A stretch of DNA of 64,000 nucleotides, taken from NCBI RefSeq assembly GCF_001766415.1, contig NZ_MKXO01000006.1:62001-126000 (forward strand), given 5' to 3'. The notes beneath the pieces were generated by a model, which was not told the DNA's origin, searched no databases, and saw nothing but the letters and a program-made list of their open reading frames with translations. Position 1 is the first letter of the stretch, and each line of letters begins with the position of its first letter. Source of the DNA: Exiguobacterium aurantiacum. GTDB lineage: Bacteria; Bacillota; Bacilli; Exiguobacteriales; Exiguobacteriaceae. Positions 8,839 to 17,205 of the stretch are shown piece by piece. A program made the translations under genes and the position numbers.

Positions 8839-10080
8839 ATGAAGAAATTAGGGTTAGCAGCGGTAGCGGGCACGGTAATCATTTCAGGTGTGTTGGCGGG
8901 ATGTTCTTCTGGATCGAGCGGCGATGACGCGAATACAATCACGGTCTGGGCGATGGGCGAAGAAGGAAAAGCTTTACCGAAACTAGCAGAACAGTATGAA
9001 AAAGAGAATGAAGATGTCAACGTCAAAGTACAGGCGATCCCTTGGGACACGGCGCACGATAAACTGTTGACTGCGGTCGCTTCGAAAAATGGTCCGGATG
9101 TCGTTCAAATGGGAACGTCTTGGATGCCTGAATTCGTAGAAGCGGGAGCACTCGCAGATATGAAAGATCTTGTAAAAGATTACCCGGAGCTCGATCCATC
9201 GAACTTCTATGAAGGATCGGTTGAAACGGTTCAATTCGAGGACGGCCTTTACGGAGCACCGTGGTATGTCGACACACGCGTTCTTTATTACCGGAAAGAC
9301 GCGCTTGAAAAAGTAGGTTACCCGGAAGCACCGAAAACGTGGGATGAATTAGAAGACGCTTCGAAAAAACTAGCGGCTCGTGACGGGGAAGACATGTACG
9401 GGATCACGTTGGACACGAACGACCAAATGCTATCGTTCATGTTCGCTCGTCAAAACGGTTCAGAGCTGTTGACAGAAGATCAAGAACCGCTCTTTGATCA
9501 ACCGGAATTCATTGAAAGCGCAGAGTACTTAACTAATTACTTCACAGAAGGATATGCGCCAATCGATTTAGGGCTTGATGTCGTTCAAGCGTTTGGGGTC
9601 GAGGAACCGAACGTGCCGATGTTCATCAGTGGACCGTGGATGATCAACATCATCAATGACCAAATGCCTGACATTGAAGATAAGTGGGGTACAGCCGTCC
9701 TTCCAGCGAAAGAAAACAATATCTCGTTCCTTGGTGGATCGAACTTGAGTATTTTTGAGAGCAGTGAGAAGAAAGACGAAGCTGCGAAATTCATCGCCTA
9801 TATGAGTAAACCAGAAACACAGACAGAGTGGATGGAGATGACGAAGTCACTTCCATCGACGAAAGCGACATGGGCAGAGAATGAGACGCTCAAAAACGAT
9901 GAGAAACTCAAAACGTTCGGTGAGCAAATGGAAGCAGCAGAGCCGATGCCGATGATGACAACGTGGGAAAAAGTAGCGCAAACGTACTTGCAGAGTTTTG
10001 AGAAGATGTATCGCGGTGCGGCTACTGTAGAAGATGAAGCTAAGGTGTTCCAAGAAAAAGCGAAGTCGATTTTAAAATAA
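8839..10080 (+). CDS. Sugar ABC transporter substrate-binding lipoprotein
   Basis: A 413-residue family-1 extracellular solute-binding protein. ATG 8839 follows CGGAGG and gives a proper lipoprotein signal peptide, MKKLGLAAVAG with lipobox VLAGC, lipidated at C22. The mature part starts with a Ser/Gly/Asp linker, then TITVWAMGEEGKALPKL, typical of oligosaccharide binders. It should capture the oligosaccharide outside the membrane and pass it to the permeases at 10124 and 11024. By position it corresponds to the Listeria sophoro-oligosaccharide binder next to the phosphorylase genes. No ATPase is encoded here; a shared MsmX-type ATPase elsewhere is expected. Confidence 0.88.
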   Translation: MKKLGLAAVAGTVIISGVLAGCSSGSSGDDANTITVWAMGEEGKALPKLAEQYEKENEDVNVKVQAIPWDTAHDKLLTAVASKNGPDVVQMGTSWMPEFVEAGALADMKDLVKDYPELDPSNFYEGSVETVQFEDGLYGAPWYVDTRVLYYRKDALEKVGYPEAPKTWDELEDASKKLAARDGEDMYGITLDTNDQMLSFMFARQNGSELLTEDQEPLFDQPEFIESAEYLTNYFTEGYAPIDLGLDVVQAFGVEEPNVPMFISGPWMINIINDQMPDIEDKWGTAVLPAKENNISFLGGSNLSIFESSEKKDEAAKFIAYMSKPETQTEWMEMTKSLPSTKATWAENETLKNDEKLKTFGEQMEAAEPMPMMTTWEKVAQTYLQSFEKMYRGAATVEDEAKVFQEKAKSILK

Positions 10081-10082
10081 AC

Positions 10083-10107
10083 GGAGGGGTACACCCCCTC
10101 TCGTTTT
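10083..10107 (+). terminator. Intercistronic hairpin after the binding-protein gene
   Basis: GAGGGG and CCCCTC form a short GC-rich stem, followed by TCGTTTTATT, three bases after the stop codon. Similar hairpins in binding-protein operons protect the upstream mRNA or partly stop transcription, giving more binding protein than permease. Confidence 0.5.
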
Positions 10108-10123
10108 ATTAAAGGAGAACCTT

Positions 10124-11011
10124 ATGAAACAATTTCTTAATGATCGAGCGCCATATTTGCTCGTCGCTCCGACCGTTCTCTTGTTACTCATGTTCTCGAT
10201 CATGCCGTTATTCATCGCGTTTTTCATGAGTTTTACAGACATGGATTTGGCGGGGATTGCGAACTGGGCAAACATCGAATGGATCGGGCTCACCAACTAC
10301 ATCGAAATCTTCAAAGATGAAGTGTTCATTCAAGCGCTATTGAATACGGTCGTTTATGTCGTCATTGGGGTACCGATTGTCATCGGTCTCTCGCTCGCGA
10401 TTGCGATGTCGATCAATTTCGGGACTGGCAAAGTCTTCGAATGGTTCCGTGTCGTCTTTTATATGCCGTCGATCACGAACGTCGTTGCGGTCGCCGTCGT
10501 CTGGGGCTTCTTGTTTAATCCGCAGTACGGCCTCTTCAACTTCCTATTAAACACAGTCGGCCTTCCAGACGTACCTTGGCTCCAAGACCCATTTGTCGCT
10601 AAGTTATCGTTGATCATGCTCGCTGTATGGCGTGCAGTCGGAATCAACATGATTATTTTCCTAGCGGCGCTTCAAGGGATTCCACGCACGTACTATGAAG
10701 CGGCAGCGTTAGATGGAGCGAGTACGTTCCAGCAAATGTTCAAGATCACAATCCCGTTGCTCCGTTACGCGATTTTCTTCGTGACGGTCACGACGCTGAT
10801 CGGCTGGATCCAGTTTTTCGAAGAACCGCTCATCATGACCGAGGGTGGACCGCTCAATTCGACGACGTCGCTCGCACTCTTTATTTACAACAACGGTTTC
10901 CAGCTTAGTAACTTCGGTTATGCGGCTGCCGGGTCCGTCGTACTGTTCATTTTGATCATCACGGTGACACTCATTCAGTTCCGTCTTCAAAAGAGCGAGA
11001 ATAACTATTAA
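10124..11011 (+). CDS. Sugar ABC transporter permease, MalF-like
   Basis: A 295-residue inner-membrane protein with six predicted helices and the ATPase-docking EAA loop (EAAALDGASTFQQMFKITIPLL region, about residues 190-210). It starts at ATG after AAAGGAG and lies 12 bases before the partner permease. With the binding protein at 8839 it forms a MalFG-type importer for the oligosaccharide degraded by the GH3/GH94 enzymes. Confidence 0.9.
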   Translation: MKQFLNDRAPYLLVAPTVLLLLMFSIMPLFIAFFMSFTDMDLAGIANWANIEWIGLTNYIEIFKDEVFIQALLNTVVYVVIGVPIVIGLSLAIAMSINFGTGKVFEWFRVVFYMPSITNVVAVAVVWGFLFNPQYGLFNFLLNTVGLPDVPWLQDPFVAKLSLIMLAVWRAVGINMIIFLAALQGIPRTYYEAAALDGASTFQQMFKITIPLLRYAIFFVTVTTLIGWIQFFEEPLIMTEGGPLNSTTSLALFIYNNGFQLSNFGYAAAGSVVLFILIITVTLIQFRLQKSENNY

Positions 11012-11023
11012 GGAGGGACATTC

Positions 11024-11917
11024 ATGATTCCAAACGAAAAACCGGTTGCCGTGAATGTGAAGCGGGAGAAATTCTCGCCACTTCCCGACTTAAACCATAA
11101 ACGAAAAGCCAAGCTGTCGCAGTTGTTCGTCGCGCTTGTTTTGACCGTCCTTGGCATCGCCTTCATGTTGCCGTTCTTCTGGATGGTGATCTCGTCCTTT
11201 AAAACGGATGCGGAAATCTTGTCGCTACCGTTGACAATCTTACCGGAAAACGTGACGTTCGAGCATTACATCGATTTATTCGTAAATTTAAACTTTTTGA
11301 CGTATTTGAAGAATACGTTGTTGATCGTGCTTGCATCATTTTTCGGTTTATTGCTCACAGCAATGGCCGGTTATGCGTTTGCGAAGCATAAATTTAAGGG
11401 AAGTAACGTCCTGTTCATCGGTGTCTTGGCGACAATGATGATCCCGGGTCAGGTTACGATGATTCCAGTTTATTTGATGCTCAATCAAATGGGTCTTACG
11501 AACACGATGACGGGGATTGTCCTCCCCGGTCTCGTCGGGGCGTTCGGGGTCTTCTTGTTCCGGCAGTTCATGACGACGATTCCAGAAGAAATGTTAGAAG
11601 CGGCCCGCTTGGATGGAGCGAGTGAGTTTCGGATTTTCTTCTCAATCGTCTTGCCGATGTCAAAACCGATTTTGGCTGTACAAGGGATCTTAACGTTCAT
11701 CGGGGCCTGGAACAGCTTCTTATGGCCGCTTATTATCGCTAACGACGAAGCGCTTTACACGCTGTCTGTCGGACTTGCGCTCCTCCAAGGGCAGCACGGT
11801 GGGAACTATGCGTTACAGATGGCCGGGGCCACATTCATGGTCGTGCCGATCATCATCATCTTCATGATTTTCCAAAAGTACATCATCGAAGGGTACAATA
11901 TATCTGGGATGAAGTGA
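11024..11917 (+). CDS. Sugar ABC transporter permease, MalG-like
   Basis: A 297-residue permease with a long cytoplasmic N-terminus, six helices and a clear EAA loop (EAARLDGASEFRIFF, then PMSKP). It is the second half of the importer and the last gene of the operon, ending at a strong terminator. The start follows AAGGAGGG. Confidence 0.9.
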   Translation: MIPNEKPVAVNVKREKFSPLPDLNHKRKAKLSQLFVALVLTVLGIAFMLPFFWMVISSFKTDAEILSLPLTILPENVTFEHYIDLFVNLNFLTYLKNTLLIVLASFFGLLLTAMAGYAFAKHKFKGSNVLFIGVLATMMIPGQVTMIPVYLMLNQMGLTNTMTGIVLPGLVGAFGVFLFRQFMTTIPEEMLEAARLDGASEFRIFFSIVLPMSKPILAVQGILTFIGAWNSFLWPLIIANDEALYTLSVGLALLQGQHGGNYALQMAGATFMVVPIIIIFMIFQKYIIEGYNISGMK

Positions 11918-11945
11918 ACCTTACGCCATGTAAGGTTCTTTTTTT
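11917..11945 (+). terminator. Intrinsic terminator of the transporter operon
   Basis: The stem AACCTTAC/GTAAGGTT with loop GCCAT is followed by C and seven T. It starts at the last base of the stop codon and closes the beta-glucan locus. Confidence 0.85.
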
Positions 11946-12038
11946 ATACTCAGGACATCGGTCCTTTATACTTTAGATGAGTGAGATGTACATTGAGATA
12001 ATCACTTGCACTACATCATAGAATCGAGGAAATGAAAT

Positions 12039-12977
12039 ATGTTAGCCATTATTATTGGACTCGTGATCGGCATCTTACTACCGATACAGACGAGCGTGAA
12101 CTCGCGTCTGCGTTCGATCGTCGGGTCACCGTTTGTCGCTTCGTTCCTATCATTCGCGGTCGGGACGACCTTTTTATCGCTCATCCTTCTTGTCTCTGGA
12201 CAAGGATTCGGGTTCGACTCGTCAATCTTTCAGCAACAGCCGATCTGGATATGGTCGGGCGGCTTGTTAGGGGTCATCTTTTTAACGGGGAACATCCTCT
12301 TGTTCCCACGGCTCGGCAGCGTCCAGACGGTCATCATGCCAATCTTTGGACAGATCGTGATGGGGCTGTTAATCGATCACTTCGGTTGGTTCAATTCGAC
12401 CGTGAGCGTCCTCACACCGTGGCGCGTGTTTGGGGCCTTGCTTGTTTTACTAGGGGTCGTCGGGACGGTCGCACTCACAGACTGGATCAATCGCCGACGT
12501 GGGAAATTTGTCATCGCGAACCGGGTGGAGACCGGTAACTTGAACGTCTGGCGTTTACTCGGAATCGGGACCGGGATGATGAGTGCGATGCAGACCGCCA
12601 TCAACGGCTATTTAGGGACTGTGCTCGAGTCTGCGCTAAAAGGCGCGCTCGTCTCGTTCGTCGTCGGAATCGTCACACTTCTCCTCGTCTTACTCATCCT
12701 ACGGCCGAGCGTCGAATGGCGCGGGCTATCGGGACAACCGTGGTGGATTTGGCTTGGTGGGATCATCGGCGCGCTCTTCATCGGCGGGAACGTCTTGATC
12801 GTCCCGATGGTCGGGACCGGCATCGCCGTCGTCATCGTCATTGTCGGCTTATTATGCGGTAGTTTGCTGATTGACCGGTTCGGTTGGTTCGGTGCGGCCA
12901 AAAATCCAGTGACCGGGATTCAACTCGTCAGTTTGCTCGTCATGGTGCTCGGCATCATGATGATCCGCTTGTCATAA
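12039..12977 (+). CDS. Double-length YdcZ (DUF606) family membrane transporter
   Basis: A 312-residue, roughly ten-helix protein made of two similar halves: PIQTSVNSRLRSIVGSPFVASFLSF in the first and MQTAINGYLGTVLESALKGALVSF in the second, each ending in a DRFGWFG or DHFGWF motif. This pattern belongs to the YdcZ/DUF606 branch of the drug/metabolite transporter superfamily, whose members usually have one half. The substrate is unknown. It starts the operon that also encodes two single-length YdcZ proteins and a Crp/Fnr-type regulator. Confidence 0.8.
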   Translation: MLAIIIGLVIGILLPIQTSVNSRLRSIVGSPFVASFLSFAVGTTFLSLILLVSGQGFGFDSSIFQQQPIWIWSGGLLGVIFLTGNILLFPRLGSVQTVIMPIFGQIVMGLLIDHFGWFNSTVSVLTPWRVFGALLVLLGVVGTVALTDWINRRRGKFVIANRVETGNLNVWRLLGIGTGMMSAMQTAINGYLGTVLESALKGALVSFVVGIVTLLLVLLILRPSVEWRGLSGQPWWIWLGGIIGALFIGGNVLIVPMVGTGIAVVIVIVGLLCGSLLIDRFGWFGAAKNPVTGIQLVSLLVMVLGIMMIRLS

Positions 12978-12996
12978 CATATAAGGAGGGGATACG

Positions 12997-13422
12997 ATGC
13001 GCGGAGTCTTGTTCGCCATCAGCGGCGGGTTCTTTTTAACGTTGCAAAGCGTCGTCAACGCACGAATCAGTTCACAGATCGGCACGTGGCAGGCCGCGAC
13101 ATTGACGCAGATGACCGGCTTCATCGTGGCGCTGCTCGTCATGCTGGCTGTGCGTGACCGGACGTATAAACAGATGCGACACGTGCACCCGCTCTATTTG
13201 TCGGGTGGCGCGTTCGCAGCCCTCATCTTGTTCAGCAACATGACGGCCGTCCATCAGCTCGGCGTCACGTTGACAATCTCCTTGTTTCTGATTGCGCAGC
13301 TCGCCCTCGCGCTCGTCATCGATTGGCGCGGCTGGTTCGGGATGGTGCGGCGTGAGTTGAACGTGTCACAATTGCTTGGTGTTGCGATGATGGTCGCCGG
13401 CATCATCTTGTTGAAATGGTAG
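12997..13422 (+). CDS. Single-length YdcZ (DUF606) family protein
   Basis: A 141-residue protein with about five helices and the family motifs TLQSVVNARISSQIGTWQAA and DWRGWFGM. One such protein must pair with another copy to make a ten-helix unit; the copy at 14106 is the obvious partner. A perfect AGGAGGGG site precedes the ATG. The function is probably small-molecule export, unproven. Confidence 0.8.
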   Translation: MRGVLFAISGGFFLTLQSVVNARISSQIGTWQAATLTQMTGFIVALLVMLAVRDRTYKQMRHVHPLYLSGGAFAALILFSNMTAVHQLGVTLTISLFLIAQLALALVIDWRGWFGMVRRELNVSQLLGVAMMVAGIILLKW

Positions 13423-13433
13423 GAGGGGACCGG

Positions 13434-14093
13434 ATGCTAGAACACTATTTGACGCAACAAGAGTTACAAGTCTTGCCAAAAGCAACACACGAACACTTCA
13501 CGCTCGTCCGTTACGAGCCGGGCGCGACGATTTGCGCCCAAGGTGACGACGCGCACCACCTTCATTTTCTCGTCAAAGGCAAGATTCGCGTGGCGCATAC
13601 GTCGGCAACGGGTAAACGCCTCGTACTGTCGTTCAAACGTCCGTTCGATTTGATCGGTGACATCGAATACGTGCGCCGGACTCCGTACTTAAATACGGTT
13701 GAGGCGGTCACGTCGGTCGAGATGCTCGTCATCCGGTTCGACGATTTGGCCCGGCACGCGGCGGACGATGTGGCGTGGCTCCATTATCTGTTAGAAGAGA
13801 TCACGAGAAAGTTCGAGTTGAAGTCGCAGTCGATGAGTTTCAACTTGTTCTATCCGGTCGACGTCCGGCTCGCGAGCTACTTGCTGTCGATGACGCCGGA
13901 CGAGCGTGCGCTCGGGTCGACGGTCGATGAGTTGACCGATATCGCCGACTTGATCGGGACGAGTTATCGCCACGTCAATCGGACGCTCAAACGCTTCGTC
14001 GAGCAAGGATTGATCGAACGGGATCGTCGGTCGATCGCAATCATCAATCGCGCCGGGTTGATCGCTGTCGCAGGGGAGAGTATTTATGAGTGA
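13434..14093 (+). CDS. Crp/Fnr-family regulator (YeiL-like)
   Basis: A 219-residue protein with an N-terminal cyclic-nucleotide-binding-like barrel (about residues 15-125, with GATICAQGDDAHHLHFLVKGKIRV) and a C-terminal Crp-type winged helix (IADLIGTSYRHVNRTLKRFVEQGLIERD). No iron-sulphur cysteine cluster is visible. ATG 13434 is preferred over an upstream in-frame ATG because AGGAGGGG lies five bases before it. It sits between two YdcZ genes, so it probably controls them in response to an unknown ligand. Confidence 0.85.
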   Translation: MLEHYLTQQELQVLPKATHEHFTLVRYEPGATICAQGDDAHHLHFLVKGKIRVAHTSATGKRLVLSFKRPFDLIGDIEYVRRTPYLNTVEAVTSVEMLVIRFDDLARHAADDVAWLHYLLEEITRKFELKSQSMSFNLFYPVDVRLASYLLSMTPDERALGSTVDELTDIADLIGTSYRHVNRTLKRFVEQGLIERDRRSIAIINRAGLIAVAGESIYE

Positions 14094-14105
14094 GGGGGAA
14101 GGACA

Positions 14106-14579
14106 ATGGCACTTGGAATGATGCTCGCGGTCATGGGCGGCATGCTCGTCTGTGTACAGAATACGTTCAACGCCAACGTGAAACAACGGGTCGGGGCCTG
14201 GGCGACGACGACGCTCGTCCTCGCACTTGGTTTTCTCGCCTCTCTCTTCATCGGATTGATCAGTGAAGGCGGCGGTTTGTTTGATTTACGTGACATGGAG
14301 ACGTGGTACTGGTTCAGCGGCATCATCGGTGTCGGTGTCGTCATGAGCGTGACGCAAAGCGTCCAGCAGCTCGGTCCGAGTTACGCCATCTCGATTGTCA
14401 TGGTGTCGCAAATCTTGTTCGCCTTGCTGTGGGATACGCTCGGTTGGTTCGGACTTGAGGCGATCCCGTTCACGTGGAAGACGGCGCTCGGCATCGTCTT
14501 GATCGTCGGCGGGGTGCTGTTGTTCCAGTTGAGTGGGAAGAAAATGACCGCGCGCCAGCAGGTAAAACAAGTAGGTTGA
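14106..14579 (+). CDS. Single-length YdcZ (DUF606) family protein
   Basis: A 157-residue, five-helix protein with VQNTFNANVKQRVGAWATT near the start and DTLGWFGLE toward the end, matching the 12997 gene in plan. Probably the second half of a heterodimeric transporter with it. It begins 12 bases after the regulator stop and ends the operon; its stop is followed directly by a convergent gene. Confidence 0.8.
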   Translation: MALGMMLAVMGGMLVCVQNTFNANVKQRVGAWATTTLVLALGFLASLFIGLISEGGGLFDLRDMETWYWFSGIIGVGVVMSVTQSVQQLGPSYAISIVMVSQILFALLWDTLGWFGLEAIPFTWKTALGIVLIVGGVLLFQLSGKKMTARQQVKQVG

Positions 14580-14582
14580 TCT

Positions 14583-14786
14583 TCAGAATGATTTACGGCA
14601 ATTTGTACAAGTTTGCCCGTGTTCCTGCCGTCTCACGACGCTTTGGCAATGCGGGCATTTTGTCGTGTGCGAGGCGTTCGGTTGAATGAGTGAGCGTTCC
14701 TCGAACGATGACGGATATAAAGTATAGGAACGAGTCACAATAAAACCGACGACGCCGAGCAAGACGGCTAAAATGAGGATATCCAT
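14583..14786 (-). CDS. Small membrane-anchored zinc-ribbon protein
   Basis: A 67-residue protein of unknown role. One N-terminal membrane helix (MDILILAVLLGVVGFIV) is followed by a short linker and a treble of cysteine pairs, CPHC and CTNC, twelve residues apart, which should bind one zinc on the inner face. The start at 14786 follows AGGAGGG with six-base spacing; an in-frame ATG further upstream lacks a site. Its 3' end is three bases from the convergent YdcZ gene, with no clear terminator between them. Confidence 0.7.
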   Translation of the reverse strand: MDILILAVLLGVVGFIVTRSYTLYPSSFEERSLIQPNASHTTKCPHCQSVVRRQEHGQTCTNCRKSF

Positions 14787-14864
14787 CGAAATCCCTCCTA
14801 ATAATTGGTATGCTAGTTGTATATACGCGTCATGGATGGATTTGGTTTCAAGGAGGAATAAATT

Positions 14865-15356
14865 ATGGTGACACGAGAAGAAAGAGTCGAACAATTGAAG
14901 GTGCGTCCGAAAAAAGGTGCATTTAAATTGTTGTGGGCCGCCGCCGCTGGACTAGGACTTGGTTGGTGGATATATATCAATGCATCGTTGCCAATGCTTG
15001 CGATGTTGTCCTTTTGTATGATGACGGCTGTCCCGCTCAGTCACGTATCGTGGCAGAAGACGCGCGTATCAGTGACATTCAATGAAAATCGTTCGTATCA
15101 ACGATTAATCCGGGCGAAAGGCATCATCGCGATTGCGATGTTGTGGGGCGTGCTCGGTCTGATGTTTGGACACGTATCCGGTTTCTTCGCATTATCAGTG
15201 TTCAGTGGACTGTCGGCGATGTTGATTGCAGGTATGTTAGTGGTTGAGACGTGGCTCGATTATCGCTTGCTCCGCATCGATGACGAGCACGTCGTCGACA
15301 GTCTGTTCGGGCTGACGAAGCGGGAGCAGATGAAACGGAAATGGGACGAGAAGTGA
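14865..15356 (+). CDS. Four-helix membrane protein, family member B
   Basis: A 163-residue protein with four predicted helices and no recognised function. The central loop has the family motif TRVSVTFNENRSYQRLIR, and the C-terminal tail has RIDDEHVVDSLFGLTKREQ. A charged N-terminus (TREERVEQLK) resembles member A at the window start. AAGGAGG gives a clear start. It opens a run of four family members and one SMI1/KNR4 gene, transcribed together with overlaps. Confidence 0.75.
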   Translation: MVTREERVEQLKVRPKKGAFKLLWAAAAGLGLGWWIYINASLPMLAMLSFCMMTAVPLSHVSWQKTRVSVTFNENRSYQRLIRAKGIIAIAMLWGVLGLMFGHVSGFFALSVFSGLSAMLIAGMLVVETWLDYRLLRIDDEHVVDSLFGLTKREQMKRKWDEK

Positions 15357-15838
15357 TGGTCGAGCATACAAATCGCTTGCTTCAATTGATGCGACTTGAA
15401 CAAGTATCGATTCGTTTGTTTGGTCTGCTAGTCGCCGTCATCATCTTAAGCTCATTCTATCTTCATAGTCGGTATACGTTGACGAACGTTCAAGTGTTCG
15501 CGGCCTTTGTAGTCATTTACGCAGCACTGGTCTTATGGGGCTGGTCGCGGATGAAGCTATTGCTCCGCTTTAGTTCGGATAAGCTGTATCGCCGATATGT
15601 TCGAATCAACTTTTTATTCATCTTCATGACGGTAATCGGGCTCGCTATATTTGTTTGGGGCACAGTCATTCAAAACTTTCAAAACGTAACGTATTCATTG
15701 CTTGGTACGCTAATCGTTTTACCATTCCTATATTTTGAATGGTGGGTGAATGAGCGACTCAAAAAGATTGACCCAGAGCATGTGACGAATCAAGACATTC
15801 GCCAATACAGACGAATGAAGAAAGCAGGAGAACAATGA
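15356..15838 (+). CDS. Four-helix membrane protein, family member C
   Basis: A 160-residue relative of member B: MKLLLRFSSDKLYRRYVR in the central loop and IDPEHVTNQDIRQYRRM at the tail. ATG 15356 overlaps the preceding TGA (TGATG) and is preferred to the in-frame ATG 15 bases earlier, which lies deep in the previous gene. Its own stop overlaps the next ATG (ATGA), so translation of the run is coupled. Confidence 0.72.
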   Translation: MVEHTNRLLQLMRLEQVSIRLFGLLVAVIILSSFYLHSRYTLTNVQVFAAFVVIYAALVLWGWSRMKLLLRFSSDKLYRRYVRINFLFIFMTVIGLAIFVWGTVIQNFQNVTYSLLGTLIVLPFLYFEWWVNERLKKIDPEHVTNQDIRQYRRMKKAGEQ

Positions 15839-16644
15839 TCATTTGGAACGATATACCGGACGACCCGAACCGGTTGCCCGTATTAACGGACGACGTATTG
15901 ATTGAAGTGGAAGGGCGCCTTGGGGTGAAACTGCCGGACGATTATCTCCAGGCGATTCGTATCCAAAACGGGGGATATGTCGAACAGCGCGATTTGCCGA
16001 TTGTATGGAATGGACAAGATGACATCGCCCTCGTCGATTCAATTTCTGGGGTCGGGAGTCACAAAGGGTTAATCGAATCGAGAGCCTTGTTGACGGAATG
16101 GGGTGTCGAGGATGACCAGTTAATCGCCTTCGCAGGCGATGGACATTTCTTCCTCGTGTTCGATTACCGTGAAGGAGCGACGCCAAAGATTGCCTATATC
16201 GATACGGATACGGAAGAGATTGATGTCTTGTTCGACTCGTTCAGTCAATTTAGCGAAGCGCTCACGACGGTCGACATGGGAGTACATGCAGAAATGATTC
16301 CAGAACCGGTCGCTGAAGTGAAGCAGAGGCAGTCACTCTTGGACGATGCACGACGTCTGCTTTATAGCGAAGAACCGAAAGAGAAACTGCACGGTGCGGT
16401 TGTTTGGTTCAATGAAGTGGACTCGCTCGGAGCGAACGAACTCGTTCGTGAACTGTTAACATGGATGGATCACGAGCTGTTACGAGATACGGCGACAAGC
16501 GTCATTCAAGAAGTCATCATTCGACGGAAGCCTTTAAATCAACAACTGTTCGAAGCATTTTTTGAGACGCTCCACAGGCAAGACGACGCCTATAGTAAAC
16601 AACGTTACGAAGAGACGATGTACATTCTCGACAACGATATTTGA
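15835..16644 (+). CDS. SMI1/KNR4 (SUKH) family protein
   Basis: A 269-residue soluble protein. The first half has the SUKH pattern: IEVEGRLGVKLPDDYLQAIRIQNGG, a central loop, then LIAFAGDGHFFLVFDY and a later acidic stretch. The second half (after about residue 165) is helical and may be a separate domain. SUKH proteins often serve as immunity proteins against polymorphic toxins, but no toxin gene is nearby, so that role is only possible. It overlaps the end of member C by four bases and lies inside the four-helix gene run. Confidence 0.78.
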   Translation: MIIWNDIPDDPNRLPVLTDDVLIEVEGRLGVKLPDDYLQAIRIQNGGYVEQRDLPIVWNGQDDIALVDSISGVGSHKGLIESRALLTEWGVEDDQLIAFAGDGHFFLVFDYREGATPKIAYIDTDTEEIDVLFDSFSQFSEALTTVDMGVHAEMIPEPVAEVKQRQSLLDDARRLLYSEEPKEKLHGAVVWFNEVDSLGANELVRELLTWMDHELLRDTATSVIQEVIIRRKPLNQQLFEAFFETLHRQDDAYSKQRYEETMYILDNDI

Positions 16645-16711
16645 GTCGAGTGAAACTATTTGCTGTTCTCTTTCGTAAAAAAAGGTAATGAGATTTAATG
16701 AGGGGGATTTG

Positions 16712-17179
16712 ATGGTTGACCATACGGTAAGACTTGAACGAATGATTGAAAATGACCAGAAGCGACAAAAACAGACGCTGTATCCGACATTCGGGTTCAT
16801 TGCACTGTTCATCGTTTATTTCATGACAACGGAGGTTTTGTTGCTGTTGCCGATCATCTTGGTCGGACAGTTCCCGATGCTCTATAAAAGCTGGCACCGC
16901 ATGAAGTTGTTGCTTACTTTCAACGACGATGTCCGTTATCAACAAAAAGTACGGTCCGAATTTGGTTTGGCCGTCGGGAATCTCGTGTTTCTCCTGCTAT
17001 TGATTACGAGTTCGATGCTCGGGTGGATCACATTGCTTACATTTATCATCGTCATTATTGTCGGACTCATCACGTTCGTGGTGTTAGGTGTCCGCATCGA
17101 TCGCGAGTTGAAAACGATTGACCCGCAACATGTGACAGGAATTGAACTCAGCAAGGTGCAACGTGAGCGCAAAAAATGA
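16712..17179 (+). CDS. Four-helix membrane protein, family member D
   Basis: A 155-residue protein with four helices (roughly residues 22-40, 42-57, 86-103 and 108-128). The loop motif MKLLLTFNDDVRYQQKVRSEFG and tail IDPQHVTGIELSKVQRERKK are the clearest family signatures together with member E. ATG 16712 follows AGGGGGATTT; the in-frame upstream ATG lacks a site. The stop overlaps a possible upstream start of the next gene. Function unknown. Confidence 0.75.
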   Translation: MVDHTVRLERMIENDQKRQKQTLYPTFGFIALFIVYFMTTEVLLLLPIILVGQFPMLYKSWHRMKLLLTFNDDVRYQQKVRSEFGLAVGNLVFLLLLITSSMLGWITLLTFIIVIIVGLITFVVLGVRIDRELKTIDPQHVTGIELSKVQRERKK

Positions 17180-17205
17180 AAGAACGTTTGATGGAGGCCG
17201 TGGCT

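Noticed and set aside
12032-12538. A 168-codon plus-strand frame overlapping the first YdcZ gene
   Set aside because: The YdcZ frame has clear helices and duplicated motifs; this frame is arginine-rich without pattern.
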